Positions 1 through 5,409 of a stretch of 5,475 bases of DNA are shown one piece after another (position 1 is the stretch's first letter; the number at the start of each line of letters is the position of its first letter). Below the pieces are notes generated by a model. The model was not told the origin of the DNA. It did not search any database and saw only the letters and a list, made by a program, of their open reading frames with translations. The DNA comes from Sphingobium sp. GTDB lineage: Bacteria > Pseudomonadota > Alphaproteobacteria > Sphingomonadales > Sphingomonadaceae. The position numbers were made by a program, and so were the translations under genes. The DNA is taken from assembly GCF_003248505.1 (NCBI RefSeq), contig NZ_QFOA01000126.1, positions 1 to 5,475 of the forward strand, in the 5' to 3' direction.

Positions 1-128
1 GAACGGCCAGCGAGACAGACAAAGCCGTCTCGTTTGGGATCCAGACCGTCCGAAGACGCGACGCGATTCGGTCCGGTGGGGACGCCCAGGGGGGAATTGC
101 TGGACGCTGGATATTTGCCGACGCCTGC
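1..128. other. Left flank without a recognisable gene
   Basis: I see no convincing coding sequence here. An open frame that starts at 34 runs into the IS end and is antisense to the transposase tail, so it is not credible. There is a small inverted repeat, CGAGAC at 11-16 and GTCTCG at 27-32, with a 10-base loop and no T-run, so it is not a clear terminator. Bases 76-94 loosely resemble the IS tip beginning at 131 (both contain GTGGGGAC followed by a CCAG), which may be chance. Confidence 0.4.
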
Positions 129-434
129 GCTGTGGGGACAGCCAGATGGGCCGTGGCGCGAACACATTTTCGGTCGTGACCGAGTTTATCGCCGTCAGGA
201 TCAGTCGTTGATCGCCCGGATCATTCCCGGCACGCCGATGAGGGTGATGGCGCGCCTGATATTGTAGGCAAGCGCGGTCAGGCTGAATTCGGCGCGGACC
301 TTCTCCAGCCCGCGCATCAGGAACGCGCCCCGGTTCATCGACCGCTTGATCGTGCCGAACGGGTGTTCGACCGTGGGGCGGCGGATGACCAGGAGGTCTG
401 GCCGCTTTGCGAGGCGCGGGGCCGTGCGCTCGAT
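129..434. repeat. Left arm of a 306-bp inverted repeat (IS 3' end)
   Basis: Position x here pairs with position 5604 minus x at the right end of the window, without any gap. By hand I count about 15 mismatches in 306 bases, or roughly 95% identity. The repeat covers the last 77 codons of the IS1182 transposase plus the noncoding tail of about 72 bases. The partner is 5170-5475. Confidence 0.9.
170..183. repeat. Short perfect palindrome near the IS end
   Basis: Arms TCGGTC and GACCGA, with a two-base centre, lie just past the transposase stop. The same palindrome is kept in the right copy (5421-5434), although bases around it differ. It could be a transposase-binding or transcription-blocking element at the IS end. 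It has no T-run typical of a strong intrinsic terminator, so its function is unproven. Confidence 0.4.
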
Positions 435-1631
435 GAGGTGTTCCTTCTCCCAACGGTTGACGCGCCGCCAGCGTCCCGTGGTGCATAGCGCCTTCATCTG
501 GCAGCCGGCACAGGCGGCGGGGCTGGAATACTGAACCGTCACATACCCGCGGGCGATCAAACTGTGGCGGGTGTCGAGTATTTGCCCGCCGGAACAGCGA
601 TAGGCGTCGACTGCCGGATCGTACCGGAACCGCTCCTCGGGATAGAGGCCGTTGCTGACGTTGATGCCGCGGTGCGGGCGGGGAATGTAGGGCGTGATGC
701 CGGCCGCCTCGCAGGCCTCGATATCCTCGCCGTTGTGATACCCCATGTCCGCAACCGCATCGATCCGCTCGACCCCGAGCGTCTTCATTGCCGCCCCGGC
801 GGTGGGTGCCAGCAGGCCCATGTCGTTGGCATTGGTAACGTGCTGCTCGACGATCAGGCTATGCTTCGCATCGACCGCCACCTGCGCGTTGTAGCCGATG
901 GTCACCTTACCATGGGCGACCATGGCACGGGCATCGGGGTCGGTGAGCAAAATCTGTCCTTCGCCGCTTTCCTCCAACTGGCTCATGAGCGCCGCGCTGG
1001 CCTGACGCTGCTTGCGTAATTTGGCGATCTTGGTCGCCAGCGTCTTGACGCGGCCGGTGCCGGCAACATCCTCGCCGCAGTCGATCTGGTCCAGTTCGGC
1101 CAATTAGCGCTCCAGTTGGGCATCGGCCGAGGCGAAATAGGTCGCCAACCGCTCGCGGCTGAAGTTGCGCGCCCGACCTTCCACCGCCTTCAGCCGCGTG
1201 CCGTCCACCGCTAGCAACTCGCACCCGAACAGATCGAGGTTGCGGCACAGCACCAAGAAGGCGCGCAGCACTGCCTTGAACGCGGCCCGGTTATCACGGC
1301 GGAAGTCGGCGACGGTTCGAAAATCCGGACGTACCCCGCGCAGCAGCCAGATCAGTTCGAGATTGCGGCCTGCCTCTGCCGCCAGGCGCCGACTCGACCG
1401 CACACGGGAGAGGTAGCCGTACAGATAGAGCTTGAGCATATTGGCCGGATCGTAACCGGGACGCCCCGTCGCCTTCGGCTGCGTCCGCTGGAAACCGGCA
1501 GCGCCAAGATTGGGGTCATCAACGAAGGCATCGATGAACCGCACCGCATTGTCCGCTGCCACATAATCCTCGACCGACGCCGGCAGCAGCAGCAGCGCTT
1601 GATCCCGAGCATGACCTTCGATGTACGCCAT
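201..1631 (-). pseudogene. IS1182-family DDE transposase, interrupted by an in-frame TAA
   Basis: The gene would encode a DDE transposase of about 475 residues, a normal length for the IS1182 family. Translation from the ATG at 1631 gives 175 residues ending AQLER, then TAA at 1104-1106, then 300 more residues in the same frame to the TGA at 201. A GTG two codons upstream (1637) is an alternative start. The N-terminal part holds the family's GRPGYDPANMLKLYLYGYL region (about 57-74) and the first catalytic Asp in VDGTRLKA (D143). After the stop come the second Asp in ADMGYHNGED (about D295), a cysteine cluster near C346, C374, C377 and C383, and the catalytic Glu in VEHPFGTIK (about E422). Catalytic residues lie on both sides of the stop, so neither half alone should be active. 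TTG directly follows the stop and could allow weak reinitiation. The lost codon was probably a tyrosine (one base change) or another sense codon; this is inference. Confidence 0.88.
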
Positions 1632-1722
1632 AGACACGGCATATCCGTTGTCTTCAGCAAGGGAATCAGGCGGATTGCTCCTTCATTCGAGCCGTATCAA
1701 ACCTGCATCAAAGAGGTGAGCA

Positions 1723-2037
1723 ATGAAGTTCGGACCCGCTTCTAAAACCGCCTTCTGGATCCACATTGGCTGCATCATCACGGTGGGTTTGCTGTTAGCG
1801 TATGAACTTTTCGGCATTGGAACCTCTTCCTCCGGCGCCCCGGCCGCAAGAAAGGTCAGTTTCGGGGTATTGATAGCCCAGTTGGCAAGCGCGCTTGCGG
1901 TGTCGATGGCGCGGCGATCGGCCAGCAAATTCCCTAACCCCCGATGGGGCTTCCAAGCGGTCCATATCACTGGAACCGTAGTCAGGTTTTCGGACGGCCT
2001 GAGTCCCATTTCGGAAGAGGGGCGCGGATTAAATTGA
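1723..2037 (+). CDS. Small predicted membrane protein, unknown function
   Basis: I do not recognise this 104-residue protein. The start is supported by a good ribosome-binding site, AGAGGTGAG, ending about two bases before the ATG. Residues 10-32 (from AFWIHIGC to LFGI) form a convincing transmembrane helix, with a lysine-containing N-terminus. A weaker hydrophobic stretch lies at about 45-63 (VSFGVLIAQL and on), followed by a basic and polar tail without motifs I know. Third codon positions look less GC-rich than in the sulfur genes, suggesting a different origin. The gene converges on the permease gene and overlaps its 3' end by 9 bp. The minus strand is also open across this stretch (1683-2045), but that reading has no hydrophobic or domain signal. 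The N-terminal half looks real; the C-terminal half could be a fusion or readthrough into unrelated DNA, perhaps because IS activity removed the original 3' end. Confidence 0.5.
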   Translation: MKFGPASKTAFWIHIGCIITVGLLLAYELFGIGTSSSGAPAARKVSFGVLIAQLASALAVSMARRSASKFPNPRWGFQAVHITGTVVRFSDGLSPISEEGRGLN

Positions 2038-2808
2038 CGACGCAATGAGATAGGCCCCGATTGCGATCACCACGCCGGCAAAGCCACGTTCGAGCAGCCC
2101 CTTGCGGGTGCCAAGGATCTTGCCCAGCGCGATACCGCCGATCGTCCCGAAAACTCCGCCTGCCACCAGCAGCGCGGTCACGCCCCAATTGACCAGCCCT
2201 GACATTGCGTACGAGGTTGCGGTAGTCAGTCCCAGCGCGCTGACAATTACCAGCGACGTGCCGATCGCGAACGGCAGCGGCATTGCGGTCGCGAGAATCA
2301 GCCCAGGCACGATCAGGAACCCGCCCCCAATCCCGAAGAAGCCGGCGGCAAGCCCGACGCCCAGCCCGATCGGCACCAGGCGGGGCAGCAGCGTCGACGC
2401 GCTGTCGCGGGTCAGCTGCACGTCCGGCACTTCCGCCGTGCGGCGCTTGCGCAACATCGACGCGCCAACGCCGATCATCAGCAGTCCGAACAGGACGAGC
2501 AGCCGCTTGCCGTCGAACGCCTTGCCCAGTTCTGCGCCCAACGCCGCCCCGATCATGCCCGACACGGCGAAGACACCGGCGCACCGCCACTTCACGCGGC
2601 CAGCCCGCGCATGGCCGATCAGGCTGGCTAGTGCGTTGACCGTGACGGCGACAGCGGCCGTTCCGATCGCAGCGTGCGGCGATCCCACGCCGGCAACATA
2701 GATCAGGAGCGGCACGGCGAGGATCGATCCACCCCCGCCGACGAGGCCAAGGATCAGACCGATCACGCCGCCCGATGCGAGCGTGGCAAGGATGGCGGCG
2801 GTGTCCAT
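2029..2808 (-). CDS. TauE/SafE-family sulfite/anion permease
   Basis: This 259-residue integral membrane protein belongs to the TauE/SafE (former DUF81) family, whose members move sulfite, sulfoacetate or related anions across the inner membrane. It shows the family's internal duplication: GLVGGGGSILAVPLL at 21-35 is matched by GFFGIGGGFLIVPGL at 156-170, each followed by an AIGT motif (47-50 and 181-184). About eight hydrophobic segments are visible, split by a charged loop at about 119-142. Length is normal and the frame is intact. The ATG at 2808 lies 7 bp after the rhodanese stop, with a GAGG ribosome-binding site overlapping that stop, so translation is probably coupled. Its place in an operon with a BigR-type repressor and a rhodanese suggests sulfite or thiosulfate export during sulfide detoxification. 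The substrate is inferred from context; the family assignment is strong. Confidence 0.9.
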   Translation of the reverse strand: MDTAAILATLASGGVIGLILGLVGGGGSILAVPLLIYVAGVGSPHAAIGTAAVAVTVNALASLIGHARAGRVKWRCAGVFAVSGMIGAALGAELGKAFDGKRLLVLFGLLMIGVGASMLRKRRTAEVPDVQLTRDSASTLLPRLVPIGLGVGLAAGFFGIGGGFLIVPGLILATAMPLPFAIGTSLVIVSALGLTTATSYAMSGLVNWGVTALLVAGGVFGTIGGIALGKILGTRKGLLERGFAGVVIAIGAYLIASSI

Positions 2809-2815
2809 GATCGCC

Positions 2816-3334
2816 TCAGGCGGCCGCGCGCCGGTTCCAGGGCATGACGCGCAGCAGGTTGGCCATGCCGCACCACCCTGTCACACCGGCGAACATCAGC
2901 CCCGCGCCCACGAACGCCGACAGCCCAAAGAACCCGGGGGCGACGAACATGCCCAGCAGCACGCCGATCAACACCAGCGCTCCGGCGGTAATCTGCATCT
3001 GCCGCATGATTTCCAGCGGCTGCGACCGATCGGCGACAGTTGGCTGTCCTGCTTGGCGCCACGCGTCGATGCCGCCCCCGAGGATGTAGGCGGGCGCGCT
3101 ACCCGCTGCCGCGCCGAGCTGGGCGGCATTGGCGGCGGTGCGCATCCCTGATTTGCAGTGGAAGATGATCGGGCGATCGTCTTGCGGGAGATCGCCGATC
3201 CGGTCGAGCGGCACGTTCATCGCATTGGGGATGCGCTCGCGTGCATGTTCGTCAGCGCCGCGAATGTCGATCAGGCGCGCACCGGCATCGATCGCGGTAA
3301 GGGTATCCGCGGGAGAAAGGGTCGGAAGCGTCAT
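2816..3334 (-). CDS. Rhodanese-like sulfurtransferase with DUF2892-type membrane tail
   Basis: This 172-residue protein is laid out like E. coli YgaP. Residues 1-100 form a single rhodanese domain: LIDIRGADEH at 21-30, the active-site loop CKSGMR at 60-65 with Cys60 as the likely persulfide-carrying nucleophile, and the closing GGGIDAWRQAG motif at 86-96. Residues about 115-153 form two transmembrane helices, and the tail GWCGMANLLRVMPWN (153-167) is typical of DUF2892. The enzyme should sit on the inner membrane with its catalytic domain in the cytoplasm, passing sulfane sulfur to acceptors such as sulfite, cyanide or thiols. I chose the ATG at 3334, 4 bp after the repressor stop and with AAGGA upstream; a longer reading to 3502 overlaps the repressor gene and adds nothing domain-like. 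It lies between the repressor and permease genes in one operon. The acceptor in vivo is not evident. Confidence 0.9.
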   Translation of the reverse strand: MTLPTLSPADTLTAIDAGARLIDIRGADEHARERIPNAMNVPLDRIGDLPQDDRPIIFHCKSGMRTAANAAQLGAAAGSAPAYILGGGIDAWRQAGQPTVADRSQPLEIMRQMQITAGALVLIGVLLGMFVAPGFFGLSAFVGAGLMFAGVTGWCGMANLLRVMPWNRRAAA

Positions 3335-3338
3335 CGCG

Positions 3339-3656
3339 TCAATCCTTGCAGTAGAGCTGGTAGAGGGTGGCGAGCAGCGTTTCGACGCGCGGGTCTGCAA
3401 TGGCGTACCAAAGCGTCTGGCTTTCCCGCCGGTAGGTGACGAGGCCTTCGTCGCGCATCTTCGCAAGGTGCTGTGAGCAGGCCGACTGCGACAGGCCGAC
3501 ATCGCGGGCCAGATCGCCGACCGTCACCTCGCCATGCTCGACCAGCTTGCACAGCAGCATCAGCCGGCGCGCATTGCCGATCGCCTTCAGCGTGTCGGCG
3601 ACCTGTCCGGCTTTCGCCTCGAATGTCGCTAGGTCCATAGGCGGTTTGAGCATCAT
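3339..3656 (-). CDS. bigR: ArsR-family repressor of the BigR/SqrR sulfide-sensing type
   Basis: This is a winged-helix ArsR/SmtB repressor, 105 residues from the preferred ATG at 3656. The recognition helix is LSQSACSQHLAKMR (about 55-68), followed by the wing region GLVTYRRESQTLWYAI. Two cysteines fit the sensor pair of BigR and SqrR: Cys36 in LLCKLVEHGE and Cys103 in the final LYCKD. In that family, persulfide or oxidant links the pair and releases DNA. No metal-binding CXC motif of classical ArsR is seen. A third cysteine, Cys60, lies inside the recognition helix. The start at 3656 has GGAG five bases upstream and lies downstream of a plausible promoter; the upstream ATG at 3674 would add six residues but lacks a clear ribosome-binding site. 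The gene heads the rhodanese-permease operon and is divergent from the dioxygenase gene, so it probably controls both arms and itself. The symbol is by family resemblance. Confidence 0.86.
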   Translation of the reverse strand: MMLKPPMDLATFEAKAGQVADTLKAIGNARRLMLLCKLVEHGEVTVGDLARDVGLSQSACSQHLAKMRDEGLVTYRRESQTLWYAIADPRVETLLATLYQLYCKD

Positions 3657-3661
3657 CGCTA

Positions 3662-3665
3662 CTCC
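3662..3665 (-). promoter_or_regulatory. Ribosome-binding site that decides the repressor start
   Basis: On the minus strand this reads GGAG, five bases before the ATG at 3656. It favours that start over the in-frame ATG at 3674, which lies close to the expected transcription start and has no comparable purine stretch before it. Confidence 0.6.
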
Positions 3666-3673
3666 ATTAGTCA

Positions 3674-3701
3674 TTGCTTATGTAGCATCGCCTAATATAT
3701 T
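3674..3701 (+). promoter_or_regulatory. Predicted sigma70-type promoter for the dioxygenase gene
   Basis: A -35-like TTGCTT (3674-3679) and a -10-like TATATT (3696-3701) are separated by 16 bases. Transcription would begin near 3708, leaving a short leader with GGAGGA (3715-3720) four bases before the ATG at 3725. The AT-rich -10 stands out against GC-rich surroundings. This is a reading by eye. Confidence 0.5.
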
Positions 3702-3706
3702 GGCAA
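3679..3706 (-). promoter_or_regulatory. Predicted divergent promoter for the repressor operon
   Basis: On the minus strand, TTGCCA (3706-3701) fits the -35 consensus at five of six bases, and TACATA (3684-3679), 16 bases further on, is a weak -10. The expected start of transcription near 3672 fits the repressor start codon at 3656. It overlaps the plus-strand promoter almost completely, so one bound repressor could block both. Confidence 0.42.
3694..3701. promoter_or_regulatory. Candidate repressor operator, AATATATT palindrome
   Basis: AATATATT is a perfect palindrome that covers the plus-strand -10 element and sits in the spacer of the minus-strand promoter. An outer pair, ATTAG at 3666-3670 and CTAAT at 3692-3696, is also inverted, and CTAA recurs at 3710. 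BigR-type repressors are known to bind AT-rich palindromes at such promoters. The exact binding site here is inferred. Confidence 0.4.
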
Positions 3707-3724
3707 GAGCTAACGGAGGAAGTC

Positions 3725-4594
3725 ATGATCCAACCCTTCATCGAGGCGTTTTTCGACGAGCCGACGAACACGATCAGCTACCTCGTGGGCGATCCCGCGA
3801 CGCGGACAGCGGCGGTGATCGATCCGGTCCTCGACTTCGACATGGCCAGCGGTGTCGCCGATACGCGCTCGGCTGAGCGGATCGTCGCCTTCGCCTGCAA
3901 GCAGGACTGGAGGATCGCAATGGTGCTGGAGACGCACGCCCATGCCGATCACTTGTCAGCCGCGCCCTTTATCAAGGCGCATACCAACGCATGGATTGGG
4001 ATCGGCGCGCATATCCGCGATGTGCAGAAGATCTTTCGCTCCGTGTTCGCTATGGATGACCTGAAGACGGACGGATCGGATTTCGACCGCCTTTTTGACC
4101 ATGGCGATCGGTTCACGATCGGCGAGCTGGAAGTCGAGGTGCTGCACGTCCCCGGCCACACGCCAGCAGACGTGGCCTATCTGATCGGCGATGCTGCGTT
4201 CGTCGGCGATACGCTGTTCATGCCTGATTATGGCACCGCCCGCGCGGACTTTCCCGGCGGGGATGCGCGCACGCTGTACCGCTCGATCCGTCGTTTGCTG
4301 GCGCTACCCGACGAAACGCGGCTATTTCTGTGCCACGATTACAAGGCGCCAGGCCGCGATGACTATCGCTGGGAGACGACGGTGGGCGAACAGCGGCGGT
4401 CGAGCGTTCACGTCCATGATGGCGTGAGCGAGGACGAGTTTGTCGCCATGCGCGAGCAGCGCGACGCCGGGCTATCCGTGCCCAATCTCCTGCTGCCCTC
4501 GATCCAGGTCAATATTCGCGCGGGTCACTTCGATGAGGCCGAAGCAAACGGCGTGACGTACCTGCGCATCCCGGTGAAATGGAAAGCGAAGTGA
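3725..4594 (+). CDS. blh: Persulfide dioxygenase, metallo-beta-lactamase fold (Blh/ETHE1 type)
   Basis: This 289-residue cytoplasmic enzyme has the metallo-beta-lactamase fold and the features of persulfide dioxygenases, which use Fe(II) and oxygen to turn glutathione persulfide into sulfite and glutathione. The metal motif THAHADHL has H71, H73, D75 and H76; later ligands are H145 in HVPGHTPADV, D162 in FVGDTLFMPD and H204 in LCHDY. The stretch DYGTARADFPGGDA (168-181) is characteristic of the Blh branch seen in bigR operons of Agrobacterium and Xylella, as opposed to glyoxalase II. Length and frame are normal. The start is supported by GGAGGA four bases upstream. The gene is divergent from the BigR-type repressor, which likely controls it. 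Sulfite made here could serve the neighbouring rhodanese as acceptor or leave by the TauE/SafE permease. Unlike some relatives, no rhodanese domain is fused at its C-terminus; a separate rhodanese is encoded next door. Confidence 0.9.
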   Translation: MIQPFIEAFFDEPTNTISYLVGDPATRTAAVIDPVLDFDMASGVADTRSAERIVAFACKQDWRIAMVLETHAHADHLSAAPFIKAHTNAWIGIGAHIRDVQKIFRSVFAMDDLKTDGSDFDRLFDHGDRFTIGELEVEVLHVPGHTPADVAYLIGDAAFVGDTLFMPDYGTARADFPGGDARTLYRSIRRLLALPDETRLFLCHDYKAPGRDDYRWETTVGEQRRSSVHVHDGVSEDEFVAMREQRDAGLSVPNLLLPSIQVNIRAGHFDEAEANGVTYLRIPVKWKAK

Positions 4595-4733
4595 GGCTTG
4601 GGCCGTCATTCCCGTTTCTTGCCGCACGCCGCCCTTCGGAACGTCTGACTTCGGTTGATTGTGTTGAAAAACGCCCCCTAGAAGTCGTTGTGCCTGTCTG
4701 ATTCACTCTCGTCGGTCGGCGGGATACGTGCGG
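4595..4733. other. Noncoding gap between the dioxygenase gene and IS debris
   Basis: I see no gene here. The part from about 4650 on, with TGTTGAAAAAC at 4653-4663, looks like the 5' noncoding end of the IS1182-type fragment that follows, because TTGAAAAAC-like sequence is common at such IS ends; the exact tip is not established. No intrinsic terminator with a T-run is evident after the dioxygenase gene. Confidence 0.35.
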
Positions 4734-4890
4734 ATGATGGGCGAGCGAACCGTGTCGCAGGAGTCGCTGTTCTACAGCTTCAACCTATAACGGCACGTGC
4801 CGTCGGACCACCTGCTGCGCTCGATCAACCGCTTCATCGACCTGTCGAACCTGCGCGAGCAGTTGCGTCCCTTCTACAGCGAGAGGGGTC
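4734..4890 (+). pseudogene. 5' fragment of a second, different IS1182-type transposase
   Basis: Reading from the ATG at 4734 gives MMGERTVSQESLFYSFNL, then TAA at 4788-4790, then in the same frame RHVPSDHLLRSINRFIDLSN and LREQLRPFYSERGRP. This matches the start of a common group of IS1182/IS4-like transposases in alphaproteobacteria, where a glutamate codon usually stands at the stop position (GAA to TAA is one base). It is not the same element as the left IS copy, whose N-terminus differs. After about 50 residues the similarity ends abruptly and IS3-family sequence follows, so the rest of the gene, including all catalytic residues, has been lost. It is non-functional. Confidence 0.8.
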
Positions 4891-5135
4891 GCCCTACATC
4901 ACACCGGGATCACCATGGGAGAATGGCTATAACGAAAGGTTGGGCTTCGCCCGGCCTGTGGCTCAACGGGTCGCTTCGCGCCGAACTGCTCAACGGCGAG
5001 ATCTTCTACAGCCTCGTCGAAGCCAAGGTGCTGATCGAAGCTTGGCGGCGGCATTACAACACCGTCCGCCCGCATAGCAGTCTGGGATACCGACCACCGG
5101 CACCGGAAACGACGACACCGGGCTTAATCCACTAA
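4889..5135 (+). pseudogene. 3' fragment of an IS3-family transposase (OrfB), frameshifted
   Basis: The first part reads SPYITPGSPWENGYNE (4889-4936), which is the region around the catalytic glutamate of IS3-family OrfB integrase-like transposases. The normal continuation would be about SFNGSLR; instead about 23 extra bases follow (near 4939-4961), and the reading frame moves by +1. The C-terminus then continues in the second frame from NGSLRAELLNG to VRPHSSLGYRPPAPE and ends at TAA (5133-5135). The first two catalytic aspartates and the whole upstream orfA are missing. The piece joins the preceding IS1182-type fragment within GGTCGCCCTAC, around 4886-4896. It is a dead remnant. Confidence 0.85.
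4938..4956. repeat. Hairpin inside the insertion that breaks the IS3 fragment
   Basis: GGTTGGGC (4938-4945) and GCCCGGCC (4949-4956) can pair over eight positions, two of them G-T wobble in one strand, around a TTC loop. It makes up most of the net +22-base insertion in the transposase reading frame. I see no second copy in this window. Confidence 0.55.
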
Positions 5136-5169
5136 CAAACCAAACGGTCCACTCGATGGGGGCAGATCA

Positions 5170-5409
5170 ATCGAACGCACGGCCGCGCGCCTCGCAAAGC
5201 GGCCAGACCTGCTGGTCATCCGCCGCTCCACGGTCGAACACCCGTTCGGCACGATCAAGCAGTCGATGAACCAGGGCGCATTCCTGATGCGCGGGCTGGA
5301 GAAGATCCGCGCCGAATGCAGCCTGACCGCGCTTGCCTACAATATCAGGCGCGCCATCACCCTCATCGGCGTGCCGGGAATGATCCGGGCGATCAACGAC
5401 AAATCCTGA
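5170..5409 (+). pseudogene. C-terminal fragment of IS1182-family transposase, right copy
   Basis: The fragment begins IERTAARLAKRPDLLVIRRS and carries the catalytic glutamate in VEHPFGTIKQ. It ends GMIRAINDKS with TGA at 5407-5409, two codons beyond the stop of the left copy because that TGA is AAA here. It corresponds to residues from about 400 of the left transposase and differs at about eight of the 77 aligned residues. The upstream part is absent: IS3-family sequence directly precedes it. It has no start codon of its own and is a remnant. Confidence 0.85.

Larger units (their letters stand above)
129..1640 (-). mobile_element. IS1182-family insertion sequence, left copy, disabled
   Basis: This nearly complete IS element carries one transposase gene reading leftwards. 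Its transposase-3' side is marked by a short palindromic tip, GCTGT-GGGG-ACAGC at 129-142, and by a second small palindrome at 170-183. Homology with the right-hand copy at the window end reaches at least to base 129, and since the window stops there the true boundary could lie further left. I could not find the matching inverted repeat on the transposase-5' side between 1632 and 1722, so the 1640 boundary is a minimum estimate, and that end may be lost or lie in 1640-1722. The element is probably immobile by itself because the transposase has an in-frame stop. Confidence 0.7.
4889..5169 (+). mobile_element. IS3-family remnant with intact right terminus
   Basis: After the transposase stop, the sequence runs to GGTCCACTCGATGGGGGCAG followed by ATCA, ending at 5169. 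Read inwards from that end it is TGATCTGCCCCCATCGAG, a form expected for an IS3-family terminal repeat (5'-TG...). The next base, 5170, is the first that aligns with the left IS1182 copy, which indicates that the IS3 element had inserted into an IS1182 transposase gene. The left end of this element is gone. Confidence 0.7.

Noticed and set aside
11..32. Possible terminator hairpin (CGAGAC/GTCTCG)
   Set aside because: It has a short stem, a 10-base loop and no T-run, and no gene is seen ending here.
34..267. Open frame of 77 codons on the plus strand
   Set aside because: It crosses the IS end and is antisense to the transposase C-terminus; no ribosome-binding site or domain is visible.
564..1019. 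Long plus-strand open frame of 151 codons
   Set aside because: It is the antisense shadow of the IS1182 transposase, whose minus-strand reading carries clear DDE motifs.
1674..1724. Inverted ATTGCTC/GAGCAAT around the leader of the small membrane protein gene
   Set aside because: The arms are seven bases with a loop of about 37 bases; this is easily chance and there is no further support for a regulatory role.
1683..2045. Minus-strand open frame of 120 codons opposite the small membrane protein
   Set aside because: It lacks a ribosome-binding site or recognisable domain, and the plus-strand frame has a better start and a transmembrane helix. I cannot exclude it fully.
1982..2590. Minus-strand open frame of 202 codons
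   Set aside because: It lies out of frame within the TauE/SafE permease gene and is rich in Arg and Gly, as is usual for shadows in GC-rich DNA.
3335..3502. N-terminal extension of the rhodanese gene to 3502
   Set aside because: It would overlap the repressor gene in another frame; the ATG at 3334 with AAGGA upstream fits the domain start.
4688..4888. Upstream part of an open frame leading into the IS3 fragment
   Set aside because: This stretch is out of frame with the IS1182-type fragment that actually covers 4734-4890 and encodes nothing recognisable.
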